Assembly (NCBI RefSeq): GCF_030388325.1
Contig: NZ_CP103794.1
Coordinates: 3,410,001-3,474,000 of the forward strand
Direction: 5' to 3'
DNA: 64,000 bases
Origin: Flavobacterium johnsoniae
GTDB lineage: Bacteria > Bacteroidota > Bacteroidia > Flavobacteriales > Flavobacteriaceae
Numbering within the stretch: the stretch's first letter is position 1; each line of letters starts with the position of its first letter. The notes under the pieces were generated by a model, which was not told the DNA's origin, made no database searches, and worked only from the letters and a program-made list of their open reading frames with translations. A program made the position numbers and the translations under genes. This document shows positions 35,869-45,232 of this stretch, piece after piece.

Positions 35869-35909
35869 AATCCATGTTAGAAGAATTTAGCCTTCTAGCA
35901 TGGATTTTT
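35869..35909 (+). terminator. intrinsic terminator after yqaE
   Basis: AATCCATG-T-TAGAAG (35869-35883) pairs with CTTCTA-G-CATGGATT (35892-35906), 14 bp around one mismatch, followed by T residues. It separates the regulatory block from the transfer operon. Confidence 0.88.
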
Positions 35910-35933
35910 GTTTTAATTCATTTGTAAAACCTA

Positions 35934-35994
35934 GGGGTACAACGGGGTACAAAAAAGTTGTACTTGTAGAGGCAGTATTGTAGTTGTTCCTTTG
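35934..35994 (+). promoter_or_regulatory. probable control region of the transfer operon
   Basis: GGGGTACAAC (35934-35943) and GGGGTACAAA (35944-35953) are back-to-back direct repeats. GTTGTAC (35957-35963) is the inverse of the GTACAAC in the first copy. A TTG at 35964-35966 and TTCCTTTG at 35987-35994 (20-nt spacer, one mismatch to TAnnTTTG) form a plausible promoter for the 36077 gene and tra operon. The repeats directly overlap the upstream edge, so a repressor or activator site is likely. Confidence 0.5.
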
Positions 35995-36076
35995 GCCTAT
36001 AAAATAAATCATGTCAAACAATTTGATACTGATTTGCATAGAAGGAGATGAATGTTGAATAATAAATGATGATGCT

Positions 36077-36550
36077 ATGTTTACAAATATTTCATGGAGC
36101 AGTTTCTTAACTGTTTTAGGTTTGGTGGTACTGATCTGGTATTTTATATTACTATTAAAGTTTTACTATAAAGATCTGTTGAAGATATTCTCAGGAGAAA
36201 AGAAACTCAAGTTTACTTCGTTCAAAAATATGAATGAAAATAAAGTACAAGATTCGGGAGAATATAAATCTTTGTCTTCATCTTTTTCAGAATCGTTCGA
36301 CACTTTGGAAGATGCTGAAGAACTTTCTGCCCGAATACTTCAGGCAGTGAAAGAGAGTAATGAAAAGAACTTTTCAAAAGAACATTTTCAAAACTATCTA
36401 AGAATGGTTCTCGATGAATATCCTTATGTGAAGATTTCCTCACTTAGAGAAAACATCAATAAACTAATGGTAACTGAATCTTCAAAATATCCAAACCTGC
36501 TTTTGACTTTAAGTGAGGCTGACAGTCTGTGGGAAGGAAGTGTTTTCTAA
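36077..36550 (+). CDS. conjugative-element membrane protein, unknown
   Basis: A 157-residue protein with one N-terminal membrane helix (SFLTVLGLVVLIWYFILLL) and a cytoplasmic, charged, helical body rich in serine and glutamate. It is the first gene downstream of the terminator and candidate transfer promoter, 121 bp before traE. Similar single-helix proteins commonly precede traE in Bacteroidota elements. Function is not known to me. Confidence 0.7.
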   Translation: MFTNISWSSFLTVLGLVVLIWYFILLLKFYYKDLLKIFSGEKKLKFTSFKNMNENKVQDSGEYKSLSSSFSESFDTLEDAEELSARILQAVKESNEKNFSKEHFQNYLRMVLDEYPYVKISSLRENINKLMVTESSKYPNLLLTLSEADSLWEGSVF

Positions 36551-36671
36551 AATTCAGCGGAGGAATAATCCCTGTTCTCTCTGGTGCGGTATGGCTTTAT
36601 GTGACAAGAAAAAAGAGTTGCAACAGTGATATTCCTCTGCTTTTTAAATAAGTGTATTGAAAACTTTAAAA

Positions 36672-37019
36672 ATGATGATTATGAAAAAATGTGGATGGAA
36701 ATTAAAGCAATTAGATGAGGAAAAAGTATTGTCTTACTGCATACTTGCGTTGCTGCTGGTATATGAAACAAAAATTTATGCCCAAGATGGTGTAGCCGGC
36801 ATTAATGAAGCGAATCAAAAAGTAAGAAGCTATTTTGATGCAGGTACTGAGTTAATGTACGCTGTAGGCGCAATACTGGGCTTGATAGGAGCAGTAAAAG
36901 TTTATCAGAAATGGAATGCTGGTGATCCTGATACCGGCAAGGTTGCGGCGGCTTGGTTTGGAAGTTGTGTCTTTCTGGTTGTAGTGGCTACAGTAATTAA
37001 ATCCTTCTTCGGGGTTTAA
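36672..37019 (+). CDS. traE: conjugative transposon protein TraE (DUF4134, VirB2-like)
   Basis: A 115-residue protein with a first hydrophobic segment acting as signal (SYCILALLLVYETKIYAQ) and two further helices around AGTELMYAVGAILGLIGAVKVYQKW and WFGSCVFLVVVATVIKSFFGV, the DUF4134 pattern and pilin-like in shape. In CTnDOT-type transfer systems TraE holds the VirB2 position. The ATG at 36672 is taken as the start; the frame can be extended to a TTG at 36657, and another ATG is at 36681. traF starts 12 bp later. Confidence 0.88.
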   Translation: MMIMKKCGWKLKQLDEEKVLSYCILALLLVYETKIYAQDGVAGINEANQKVRSYFDAGTELMYAVGAILGLIGAVKVYQKWNAGDPDTGKVAAAWFGSCVFLVVVATVIKSFFGV

Positions 37020-37031
37020 ACACAGATCCTT

Positions 37032-37361
37032 ATGAGTAACAGTGTTTACCAGATCAACAAAGGAATTAATCAAAGTATAGAATTTAAAGGCTTAAAAGCT
37101 CAGTATATATGGTATTTGGGAGGAGGCGTTGTATCACTTACGATCGTTTTTGCAATCCTTTATATCATTGGGCTTCCTTCGCTATTATGCGTTGGACTCG
37201 TTGGGACTGCTGGTGCCTTTTTAGTTTTTAAAATATACAAAATGAGTAATCAATACGGAGAATTCGGCATGATGAAGGCACTAGCCAAGAAGCAGATTCC
37301 AAAATGTATTAATGTTTATAGTAGAGGTATTTTTTTTAAAGATATAGCTATAGAACGTTAA
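37032..37361 (+). CDS. traF: conjugative transposon protein TraF (DUF4133, VirB3-like)
   Basis: A 109-residue protein beginning VYQINKGINQSIEFKGLKAQYIWYLGGG, the DUF4133 signature, with two membrane helices close together (VVSLTIVFAILYIIGL and LLCVGLVGTAGAFLVFKIY). It holds the VirB3 position of the mating channel, next to the VirB4-type ATPase gene that follows after 19 bp. Confidence 0.9.
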   Translation: MSNSVYQINKGINQSIEFKGLKAQYIWYLGGGVVSLTIVFAILYIIGLPSLLCVGLVGTAGAFLVFKIYKMSNQYGEFGMMKALAKKQIPKCINVYSRGIFFKDIAIER

Positions 37362-37380
37362 TAGTAAAAATGAAGAGGAG

Positions 37381-39849
37381 ATGGAGAAGAGGATGGAAGA
37401 TTTACTGCCCATTATGGCAGTCGAACATGATTGTATTTTGTCAAAGCATGGTGATGTTACGGTAGCATTCAGAGTAGAACTGCCTGAGATTTTTACATTA
37501 TCGGATCAGGAATATGAGGCTTTTCATCAGTCATGGATCAAGGCACTAAAGGTATTACCTAAGTTCTGTGTTTTTCACAAGCAGGATTGGTTTATAGAAA
37601 AGAAATATAAAGCTGATTTCACAAGTGATGACAGTAGTTTTTTGACAAGAAGCAGTGAACGATTTTTTAATGAAAGACCTTTTCTGGAGCATTCCTGTTA
37701 TATTATGCTTACCAAGAAACCGCAGGGAAGGAAGAATTCAAGTTCTTTATTTTCAAGTCTTATAAGAAATAAAATGGTGCCTGAAGAGACACTCAATATA
37801 CAGCTGTTGCAGGACTTTATTGACTGCACCGGACAGTTTAAGAGAATATTGGAAGACAGCGGTTTTGTTAAACTTATCCGATTGAAAAACAATTCACTCA
37901 GAAGTGAAAGCAGAAAAATTGGTCTTATTGAGCAGTACTGTTTCTTATCTGAACGGGAAGATTCTTTTGTCTATACGGACATTAAATTTGATGAAGGTCT
38001 TTCAGTAGGTGATAAACACTGCCAGCTTTTTACTCTTGGTGACGCTGCTGACCTTCCAGGCCTTTGTGGATCTAGAATTAATTTTGACCGCTATTCTACC
38101 GATAAAACTAAATTCAGTGTCGGATTTGCATCAACTTTAGGGCAGCTTTTGTCGTGCAACCATATTTACAATCAGTACATTTTTATTGAAGATGCACAGA
38201 AAACTATACAAAAACTCGAGAGTAAAAGATTAAGACTTCAATCACTGTCGGCTTACAGCAGGGAGAATATGATGGCCAGAGACGCCACTAATGATTTCCT
38301 GAATGAAGCTGTGTCTCAGCAAAGACTTCCCGTTAAGGCACATTTTAATGTTCTTGCTTGGAGTACTGATAAAGAAGAAATGAAAGATATCAAAAACAAG
38401 GTATCGTCAGCACTTGCTCAGATGGATTCAGCAGCTAAACAGGAAACGGTAGGAGCTCCACAGATTTATTGGGCTGGAATACCAGGAAATGAAGCAGATT
38501 TTCCAATGAATGATACTTTTGACACTTTTACAGAGCAGGCAGTATGTTTTCTAAACATGGAAACAGGTTACAAGTCTTCTTTAAGTCCAACTGGTATCAG
38601 ACTGGGAGACCGATTAACTGGCAAACCAGTTCATGTGGATATTAGCGATGAACCTGTAAAAATGGGAATATGTACTAACAGGAATAAGTTTATACTCGGA
38701 CCTTCAGGAAGCGGTAAATCTTTTTTTACTAATCATATGGTAAGAAGTTATTATGAGCAGGGTACACATATAGTTCTTGTAGATGTTGGACACAGCTATA
38801 AAGGACTCTGTGATATGGTCGGCGGCTATTATTTTACTTATGATGAAAAGAACCCGATCCGTTTTAATCCTTTCTATATTTCTGAAGGTGATAATTTGGA
38901 TACTGAGAAAAAGGAAAGTATTAAAACGCTGCTTTTGGCTCTGTGGAAAAAAGATGATGAAACCTTTAACCGAAGTGAGTATGTGGCCCTTTCAAATGCT
39001 CTTCAGCTATATTATGAAAAGCTGGATAATGACTCTAGTATTTTTCCCTGTTTTGATAGCTTTTATGATTTTTTGAAAAATGATTTTGTAAAGATACTGG
39101 AAGATGATAGAGTCAAAGAAAAGGATTTTGATGTAAATAATTTTCTCTATGTACTCCGCCCATATTATAAAGGCGGTGAGTTTGACTATCTGCTTAATGC
39201 CACTGAGAATCTGGAACTTTTGAAAGAGCGTTTTATTGTATTCGAATTGGACAATATCAAAGATCATCCTATTTTATTTCCAGTTGTGACTATCATTATT
39301 ATGGAAGTATTTATTAGTAAAATGCGCAAACTAAAAGGTGTCCGCAAGATGATTTTGATCGAGGAAGCATGGAAAGCCATTGCCAAAGAAGGAATGTCCG
39401 AATATATTAAGTACTTATTTAAAACTGTTAGGAAGTTCTTTGGGGAAGCCATTGTAGTCACGCAGGAGATAGAAGATATCATTTCTTCACCAGTAGTAAA
39501 ACAAGCCATTATAAATAACAGCGACTGCAAAATCCTATTGGACCAGAGCAAATATCAAAACAAGTTTGATCAGATACAGGAGCTTCTGGGGCTTACAGAT
39601 AAGGAAAAAGCTCTTGTACTTTCAGTTAATAAAGCCAATGATCCCGATAAAAAGTACAAAGAAGTATTTATTTCTCTGGGCGGAAGGCTTTCGAAGGTCT
39701 ATAGGACAGAAGTTTCTTTGGAGGAATATCTGGCTTACACGACTGAGGAAAGCGAGAAGGTAAAAATGAACGCCTATGCTAAAAAGTTTGACGGTGACAT
39801 AAAAAAAGGTATAGCTGCAATGGCGCAAGATATAAGAGATGGAATTTAA
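37381..39849 (+). CDS. traG: TraG family conjugative transposon ATPase (VirB4-like)
   Basis: An 822-residue ATPase that powers assembly and substrate passage of the mating channel at the inner membrane. Walker A ILGPSGSGKS is near residues 438-447, Walker B MILIEEAW near 656-663, and the N-terminal half has the VirB4 domain. The length is normal. The traI-like gene begins on the next base after its stop. It is distinct from the VirD4-type coupling protein at 2139, which in other nomenclatures is also called TraG. Confidence 0.94.
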   Translation: MEKRMEDLLPIMAVEHDCILSKHGDVTVAFRVELPEIFTLSDQEYEAFHQSWIKALKVLPKFCVFHKQDWFIEKKYKADFTSDDSSFLTRSSERFFNERPFLEHSCYIMLTKKPQGRKNSSSLFSSLIRNKMVPEETLNIQLLQDFIDCTGQFKRILEDSGFVKLIRLKNNSLRSESRKIGLIEQYCFLSEREDSFVYTDIKFDEGLSVGDKHCQLFTLGDAADLPGLCGSRINFDRYSTDKTKFSVGFASTLGQLLSCNHIYNQYIFIEDAQKTIQKLESKRLRLQSLSAYSRENMMARDATNDFLNEAVSQQRLPVKAHFNVLAWSTDKEEMKDIKNKVSSALAQMDSAAKQETVGAPQIYWAGIPGNEADFPMNDTFDTFTEQAVCFLNMETGYKSSLSPTGIRLGDRLTGKPVHVDISDEPVKMGICTNRNKFILGPSGSGKSFFTNHMVRSYYEQGTHIVLVDVGHSYKGLCDMVGGYYFTYDEKNPIRFNPFYISEGDNLDTEKKESIKTLLLALWKKDDETFNRSEYVALSNALQLYYEKLDNDSSIFPCFDSFYDFLKNDFVKILEDDRVKEKDFDVNNFLYVLRPYYKGGEFDYLLNATENLELLKERFIVFELDNIKDHPILFPVVTIIIMEVFISKMRKLKGVRKMILIEEAWKAIAKEGMSEYIKYLFKTVRKFFGEAIVVTQEIEDIISSPVVKQAIINNSDCKILLDQSKYQNKFDQIQELLGLTDKEKALVLSVNKANDPDKKYKEVFISLGGRLSKVYRTEVSLEEYLAYTTEESEKVKMNAYAKKFDGDIKKGIAAMAQDIRDGI

Positions 39850-40545
39850 ATGAAAGAGAAAATGAAAGCAAAATTAATTACCTGCATGATATGTCTGCTA
39901 CTCATCAGCAATCCTGCAAGATCGGCAAATAATACAGCAGTGTTGCCAATACTGGAGATCGTGAAAGCAGTTACCAAGAAAGTTATTAAAGCAATTGACC
40001 TAAGAATTCAAAAACTGCAAAATAAGACAATCTGGCTTCAGAATGCCCAGAAAAAAGTTGAAAATATACTTTCTAAATTAAAGCTGGATGAAATTTCGGA
40101 TTGGACGAAGAAACAGAAAGACTTATATCAAGGCTATTATGAAGAACTGGCAAAAGTAAAATCTATTATTGCTTACTATCAGAGGATAAAGGATATTACA
40201 AAGAAGCAGACAAAACTGGTTGAGGAATATGAAAGAGCATGGAATCTGTTTAAGCAGGATTCTCACTTTAAAGAAAGCGAAATTCAGTATATGGAACGCG
40301 TTTATTCCGGGATTCTGGAGGAGAGTGTCAAGAATATTGACCAGATCTTTTTAATTCTAGATTCTTTCTCAACGCAGATGAGTGATTTAAAAAGATTGGA
40401 GATTATTAATAAAGCTGCTGATCAAATCGATTCCAATTATGATGACTTGAAACTTTTTAATCAACAGAATGTAATGCTAAGTCTTCAAAGAGCAAAAACT
40501 GAAACAGAAATAAATCAGGTCAAACAATTTTACGGAATTCCGTAA
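39850..40545 (+). CDS. traI: TraI-like exported transfer protein
   Basis: A 231-residue protein with a signal peptide (LITCMICLLLISNPARS) and a long helical coiled-coil body (LRIQKLQNKTIWLQNAQKK). It resembles the proteins called TraI that lie between traG and traJ in Bacteroidota elements, possibly a VirB5-like periplasmic component. It starts directly at the traG stop. Two shorter genes with a related layout follow; together they form a tandem set of three. Confidence 0.7.
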   Translation: MKEKMKAKLITCMICLLLISNPARSANNTAVLPILEIVKAVTKKVIKAIDLRIQKLQNKTIWLQNAQKKVENILSKLKLDEISDWTKKQKDLYQGYYEELAKVKSIIAYYQRIKDITKKQTKLVEEYERAWNLFKQDSHFKESEIQYMERVYSGILEESVKNIDQIFLILDSFSTQMSDLKRLEIINKAADQIDSNYDDLKLFNQQNVMLSLQRAKTETEINQVKQFYGIP

Positions 40546-40559
40546 TAAAGGAAAATATT

Positions 40560-41180
40560 ATGAAAAAAGTAATCGTATTACTCTTTGCTGGGTTTGTTTT
40601 AAATCAAGGAATTCACGCACAGGCCAAGCAGAGAAAGGAACTGCTGTTGCAGATCGCTGCACTTCAGGTTTACATGGATTATGCTAAAAAAGGATATTCA
40701 GCTGTTTCCAAAGGTCTGAATTTCATTGGTGATGTGAAGAAAGGAGAAGTCAATCTTCATGGTGATTATTTCGCTTCACTTTTGAAAATTAATCCCAAAA
40801 TAAAGAACTATTATAAAACAGTAGAGATTATCTCCTTGCAGTTTAAGATAGTGAAAATGTATAAAAGCACTTATACTAAACTCAAGACTGATGATTTATT
40901 TCAGGGAAATGAGCTCGATTATATTGAGCGTTCTTTTGAAAGACTACTAGAAAGCTGCAATGAAACTTTAGACCAGCTTCTGGTTCTTACTACTGATTCA
41001 GAACTGGAACTTAAAGATGACCAAAGGATAGAACGTATAGATGAGCTATACAAAACGATGGTTAGTAATTACGATTTCTGTTTGTCTTTTAGTAATGAAG
41101 CAAAGTTATTGTCATTGTCAAAATCTCATGAAAAAAGAAGTGCTGAATCCACACAAATTATTTACGGACTTAAAAATTAA
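40560..41180 (+). CDS. TraI-related exported helical protein, copy 2
   Basis: A 206-residue protein with a signal peptide (VIVLLFAGFVLNQGIHAQ) and helical body. It shares with the next gene the pattern AKKGY...VSKG, K-GE-NLHGDYF, NPKIKNY and a late ERIDELY motif, so the two are tandem paralogues. Automated annotation often names such proteins TerB family tellurite resistance; nothing in the sequence supports a tellurite role. A periplasmic role in mating-channel assembly is inferred from position. Confidence 0.7.
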   Translation: MKKVIVLLFAGFVLNQGIHAQAKQRKELLLQIAALQVYMDYAKKGYSAVSKGLNFIGDVKKGEVNLHGDYFASLLKINPKIKNYYKTVEIISLQFKIVKMYKSTYTKLKTDDLFQGNELDYIERSFERLLESCNETLDQLLVLTTDSELELKDDQRIERIDELYKTMVSNYDFCLSFSNEAKLLSLSKSHEKRSAESTQIIYGLKN

Positions 41181-41184
41181 CGCC

Positions 41185-41820
41185 ATGAAAAGGATATTGA
41201 TTTTAGTATTTCTGGTCTTTTTTGGATTTATCCCAAGCAGTATGAATGCACAGTCGGCAGAAATCCAGCAGTTGATCTTAAACATTGAAAAACTCTCGCA
41301 GTTCAAAAAGATTCTCAGCGATATGAAAAAGGGGTATGAACTGCTTTCGGGAGGTTACAAAACAGTTAAAGATATGTCCGAAGGCAACTTTAGTCTTCAT
41401 AAAACATTTTTAGATGCCCTTATGCAGGTAAGCCCAACGGTCAAGAATTACAAAAGGGTAGGAGATATTGTAAACTATCAAATACTGTTGGTAAAAGAAA
41501 GTAAAAAAGGATTGAGCAGGTTTTTGAAAAGTGAAAGTTTTAGCCAGCAGGAGATCAATTATTTTGAGAAAGTTTATGCAAACCTTTTGAACCAAAGTTT
41601 AAGAAACCTTGATGAACTTACTATGGTAATTACAGCTGATAAGTTGAGAATGTCTGACGATGAAAGGCTTCAAGCAATTGATACTATTTATATGGAGATG
41701 CAGGATAAACTTTTGTTTTTGAGAGACTTTAATAAATCATCAAGCATACTGGTACTGCAGAGAGCAAAGGAAAAGAAAGATGTATATGCTTCCAAAGAAC
41801 TTCTTGATTTAAAAAATTAA
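41185..41820 (+). CDS. TraI-related exported helical protein, copy 3
   Basis: A 211-residue protein with a signal peptide (ILILVFLVFFGFIPSSMNAQ), then QSAEIQQLILNIEKLSQFKKI and MKKGYELLSGGYKTVKDMSEGNFSLHKTFLDAL. The start at ATG 41185, 4 bp after the previous stop, is chosen because the signal peptide begins there; the open frame begins earlier inside the upstream gene. It is a paralogue of the preceding gene and a common element of Flavobacteria transfer operons, annotated as TerB-like without evidence of function. Confidence 0.75.
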   Translation: MKRILILVFLVFFGFIPSSMNAQSAEIQQLILNIEKLSQFKKILSDMKKGYELLSGGYKTVKDMSEGNFSLHKTFLDALMQVSPTVKNYKRVGDIVNYQILLVKESKKGLSRFLKSESFSQQEINYFEKVYANLLNQSLRNLDELTMVITADKLRMSDDERLQAIDTIYMEMQDKLLFLRDFNKSSSILVLQRAKEKKDVYASKELLDLKN

Positions 41821-41824
41821 AACG

Positions 41825-43027
41825 ATGAACATATATAAATTTTTTAAAACAGTGCTTTTATTAACTGGTGCAATGATAGTACCCTTTGCTGCAAGTGCAC
41901 AGGGACTCGGCGATAATATGCAGAGTATGCACTCGGTTTTAGATCAGCTTTATGATGAGATGATGCCCTTGTGCAGTAATCTTTTGGCTGTAGGGCAGGG
42001 GATAGCTGGTTTTGGGACAATTTGGTATATAGCTTCCAGAGTCTGGCGTCATATTGCAAATGCAGAACCTATTGACTTTTATCCGCTTTTCAGGCCTTTT
42101 GTTATTGGATTCTGTATTATGATTTTTCCATCTGTACTGGCACTTATTAATGGGGTAATGAAACCAACTGTTACAGCCACTGCTGCGATGGTGACAGGAT
42201 CTAATAATGCTGTTGCAGTTCTTTTAAAGGAAAAAGAAAAGGCTATAAAAGAAACCGATCCATGGAAAATGTATGTTGGTTCCACAGGAACAGGAGATCG
42301 AGATAAATGGTATAAATATACTCATGATGAGGATCCTTCCGATGAGAGCATGCTTGCAGGTATAGGAAACGACGTAAAGTTTGCCATGGAAAAGGCCTCT
42401 TATAATTTCAGAAATTCTGTAAAAGAATGGATGAGTGAAGTACTGAGAGTATTGTTTGAAGCTGCCGCTCTGTGTATTGACACACTTAGGACTTTTCAAT
42501 TGGTAGTACTCTCCATACTTGGCCCCCTTGTATTTGGCATAGCAGTCTTTGATGGATTTCAGCATACTCTCACCGTTTGGCTGGCAAGATATATTAATAT
42601 TTATTTATGGCTGCCTGTTGCAAATATCTTTGGAAGCATCATCGGTAAAATTCAGGAGCTAATGCTGAAGCTGGATTTATCACAGGTAGAGTCGACGGGA
42701 GATACTTTCTTCAGCAGGACTGATATGTCATATCTCATTTTTATGATTATTGGTATCATCGGATATTTTACTGTCCCATCAGTCGCTAATTACATCGTTC
42801 ATGCAGGTGGAGGCGGAGCCTTAGGGCAGAAAGTTACTGGCATTCTTAGCAGTACCACTAATTCAGTTATTACAAAAACCTCGCAAGGCGCTGGTATGGT
42901 AATGGACTCTATGGGAAATGCTGCAGGTCAAATGTCACAAAGCATGTCCTCATCAGCTGGTAATACTCCGTATTTTAAAGAGAAAGGAAATTACATGAAT
43001 GATAAGCTTAAAGGAAATTCAGAGTAA
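41825..43027 (+). CDS. traJ: TraJ, polytopic inner-membrane transfer protein (VirB6-like)
   Basis: A 400-residue protein with a signal segment (VLLLTGAMIVPFAASAQG) and several membrane helices in the middle (FVIGFCIMIFPSVLALING, VLSILGPLVFGIAVF, YLIFMIIGIIGYF), with a Ser/Met-rich C-terminal tail. This layout and position match TraJ of CTnDOT, the VirB6-like channel component. It lies 4 bp after the previous gene and 16 bp before traK. Confidence 0.88.
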   Translation: MNIYKFFKTVLLLTGAMIVPFAASAQGLGDNMQSMHSVLDQLYDEMMPLCSNLLAVGQGIAGFGTIWYIASRVWRHIANAEPIDFYPLFRPFVIGFCIMIFPSVLALINGVMKPTVTATAAMVTGSNNAVAVLLKEKEKAIKETDPWKMYVGSTGTGDRDKWYKYTHDEDPSDESMLAGIGNDVKFAMEKASYNFRNSVKEWMSEVLRVLFEAAALCIDTLRTFQLVVLSILGPLVFGIAVFDGFQHTLTVWLARYINIYLWLPVANIFGSIIGKIQELMLKLDLSQVESTGDTFFSRTDMSYLIFMIIGIIGYFTVPSVANYIVHAGGGGALGQKVTGILSSTTNSVITKTSQGAGMVMDSMGNAAGQMSQSMSSSAGNTPYFKEKGNYMNDKLKGNSE

Positions 43028-43043
43028 CCTAAAAAGATAAAAT

Positions 43044-43664
43044 ATGTTTACTAAAATGAAAAATATAGATACTGCATTCAGATATGTGAGAGGATTTACA
43101 ATGCTGGTAATTGCAGGATGTATTATTATCTGCTGTTACACGCTTTATAAGAGCTTTGAGTCTGTAGCTCTGATGCAGGATAAGGTTTATATTCTTGCCA
43201 ATGGGAAAGCTATGGAAGCATATGCATCAGATAGAAGAGATAATGTACCTGTGGAAGCAAGAGATCATGTAAAGACATTTCATAAATTTTTCTTTACCCT
43301 TGATCCTGATGATAAAGTAATTAAAACCAATGTTACAAAAGCTCTTTATCTGGCTGATGACAGTGCAAAGCGAATTTATGATGATCTAAAAGAGAATGGT
43401 TTCTACTCTGGAATCATTTCAGGAAATATAAGCCAGACAATCCAGATTGACAGTATAACTATAGATATCAAAGAATACCCGTACCGCTTTCAATGCTACG
43501 CCAAACAAAGCATAATAAGAACTACCAGTATCTTGAAAAGAAGCCTTATAACCCAAGGAAGCCTTCGTAATGTATCTAGGAGCGACAACAATCCACATGG
43601 TTTTTTAATCGAACGATGGAATACCATCGAAAACAAAGATTTAACTGTTGAAAATAGAAAATAG
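43044..43664 (+). CDS. traK: TraK conjugative transposon protein
   Basis: A 206-residue protein with one N-terminal membrane helix (VRGFTMLVIAGCIIICCYTLY) and a periplasmic domain with RDHVKTFHKFFFTLDPDD, a TraK signature. Its location after traJ and single-helix topology place it at the VirB8-like position of the transfer machine (inference). It is cotranscribed with the flanking genes. Confidence 0.9.
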   Translation: MFTKMKNIDTAFRYVRGFTMLVIAGCIIICCYTLYKSFESVALMQDKVYILANGKAMEAYASDRRDNVPVEARDHVKTFHKFFFTLDPDDKVIKTNVTKALYLADDSAKRIYDDLKENGFYSGIISGNISQTIQIDSITIDIKEYPYRFQCYAKQSIIRTTSILKRSLITQGSLRNVSRSDNNPHGFLIERWNTIENKDLTVENRK

Positions 43665-43670
43665 ACAGTT

Positions 43671-43937
43671 ATGAAACCATTAATTAAAAAGCGAGAAGAG
43701 CCATTTATTTACAATAAGTATTACTTATATGCACAAGATAAGTGGGTGCAAAAAATGGAAACTTTAACGGGCAGACTTTCTAAAAGAGCCATTATTTATC
43801 TGCTGGTTCTGTTTACTGTTTTGGAGGGAGGTTATTTTCTCTATAACATTTACGCAGAATTCTCAAAGAAAAATTCTGAAACAAATAAAAACCCGGCAGC
43901 TATTCCAAAAATTAAAACAATCAATTTTAAAAAGTAA
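43671..43937 (+). CDS. small single-helix transfer-operon protein (TraL position)
   Basis: An 88-residue protein with a central membrane helix (AIIYLLVLFTVLEGGYFLYNIY), a basic cytoplasmic N-terminus and a proline/lysine-rich C-terminus. It occupies the place of TraL between traK and traM, 6 bp after traK and 4 bp before traM. I assign it by position and size only. Confidence 0.75.
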   Translation: MKPLIKKREEPFIYNKYYLYAQDKWVQKMETLTGRLSKRAIIYLLVLFTVLEGGYFLYNIYAEFSKKNSETNKNPAAIPKIKTINFKK

Positions 43938-43941
43938 TGTC

Positions 43942-45216
43942 ATGAAGCAAAAAATAATATCACTCAAAGAATCTAAAAGAAGAAAAATGCTTTTAGTTCT
44001 GCCTCTTATAACACTTCCTTTTATAACCATATTATTCTACATTTTAGGTGGTGGAAGAATGGAAGTAGGAACGGCCAAAAGAGAAATCAAAAAGGGATTT
44101 AACTTTAATCTTCCCATTCCTAAATTTAAAGAAGATGCATCACTCGATAAAATGAGTTACTACGACCAGGCGGCAGTAGATTCGATCAAATTGCTGGAAC
44201 AAATAAAAAAAGACCCTAATTACTCAAATCAAAAAATAGTAGAAGGATCAATAAATGATTTTACGGATAATAATTTAGTAAGAGCACATAGTGCATTTAA
44301 TACATCCTCTTATCAAGATGCAAACGAACAGAAAGTTTATCAAAAACTTAAAGCACTTCAAAAAGTAATCAGCCAGCCTGCTGTCCCTGATAATTATGGT
44401 CAGGATATGAGGGAGTTTGAAAACTATGGGTCATCAAAAGGTGAATCAGATGAGATAAAAAACTTAGAGCAAATGATGTCACAAATGGGCACTTCGCAAG
44501 AACCTGATCCAGAACTAAAACAACTCGGCGGTATGCTTGAAAACATTCTGGATATTCAGCATCCATCACGTGTACAGGAAAAGTTAAAGCAAGCTTCAGA
44601 AATAAACAAAGGTAAAGTTTTCACTGTCAGCCATAAAAAAGAAGTAGTTAATATTACTTCTCTACAGCAAAATACAGTACCTCCAGATCTCTTAAAATCT
44701 AACTCATTTTATTCAGTTGATGAAAACTTAGATTCGGAACAGCAGCAGAATTCAATTGAAGCAATAATACACGAGACACAAACTATTGTAAACGGGTCAA
44801 TTATAAAATTAAGATTAAAAACTGACGTATTTCTCCAGGGGATACTTATTCCTAAGAACACTTTTTTGTATGGAATCGCATCTTTGAAAGGAGAAAGACT
44901 GGAGGTTAAAATTAATAATATCCAGTATCGAAATTCAATTTTTCCTGTTGAACTCTCAGTTTACGACTTGGATGGAATTGACGGAATCTATATTCCGGGA
45001 GCAATAAGCAGGGACGTAGCTAAAACTTCTGCAGACCGCTCTCTTCAAACTTTAGGATTAAATGGAGTTACCGACTCATGGGGTGCGCAGGCTGCAGAGA
45101 TGGGAATTGAAGCAGCAAAAAGCCTTATGAGCAAAAAGGTAAAACTTATAAAAGTTGTGATAAAGGCTGGATATCAAGTTTTACTCTACGATGAAAAACA
45201 AAAGAATTTGAAATAA
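43942..45216 (+). CDS. traM: TraM conjugative transposon protein (VirB10-like)
   Basis: A 424-residue protein with one N-terminal membrane helix (MLLVLPLITLPFITILFYILGGG), a long, low-complexity Gln/Asp/Ser-rich periplasmic stalk (about 60-250) and a C-terminal conserved domain with LRLKTDVFLQGILIPKNT and DLDGIDGIYIPGAISRDVAK, characteristic of TraM. It bridges inner and outer membrane like VirB10. It is followed by traN after 16 bp. Confidence 0.92.
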   Translation: MKQKIISLKESKRRKMLLVLPLITLPFITILFYILGGGRMEVGTAKREIKKGFNFNLPIPKFKEDASLDKMSYYDQAAVDSIKLLEQIKKDPNYSNQKIVEGSINDFTDNNLVRAHSAFNTSSYQDANEQKVYQKLKALQKVISQPAVPDNYGQDMREFENYGSSKGESDEIKNLEQMMSQMGTSQEPDPELKQLGGMLENILDIQHPSRVQEKLKQASEINKGKVFTVSHKKEVVNITSLQQNTVPPDLLKSNSFYSVDENLDSEQQQNSIEAIIHETQTIVNGSIIKLRLKTDVFLQGILIPKNTFLYGIASLKGERLEVKINNIQYRNSIFPVELSVYDLDGIDGIYIPGAISRDVAKTSADRSLQTLGLNGVTDSWGAQAAEMGIEAAKSLMSKKVKLIKVVIKAGYQVLLYDEKQKNLK

Positions 45217-45232
45217 TTAAAATCTTGAAAAA

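Noticed and set aside
40560..41820. Tellurite resistance (TerB) genes
   Set aside because: Such proteins are often auto-named this way, but they have signal peptides, lie inside a tra operon and show no TerB metal-binding signature.
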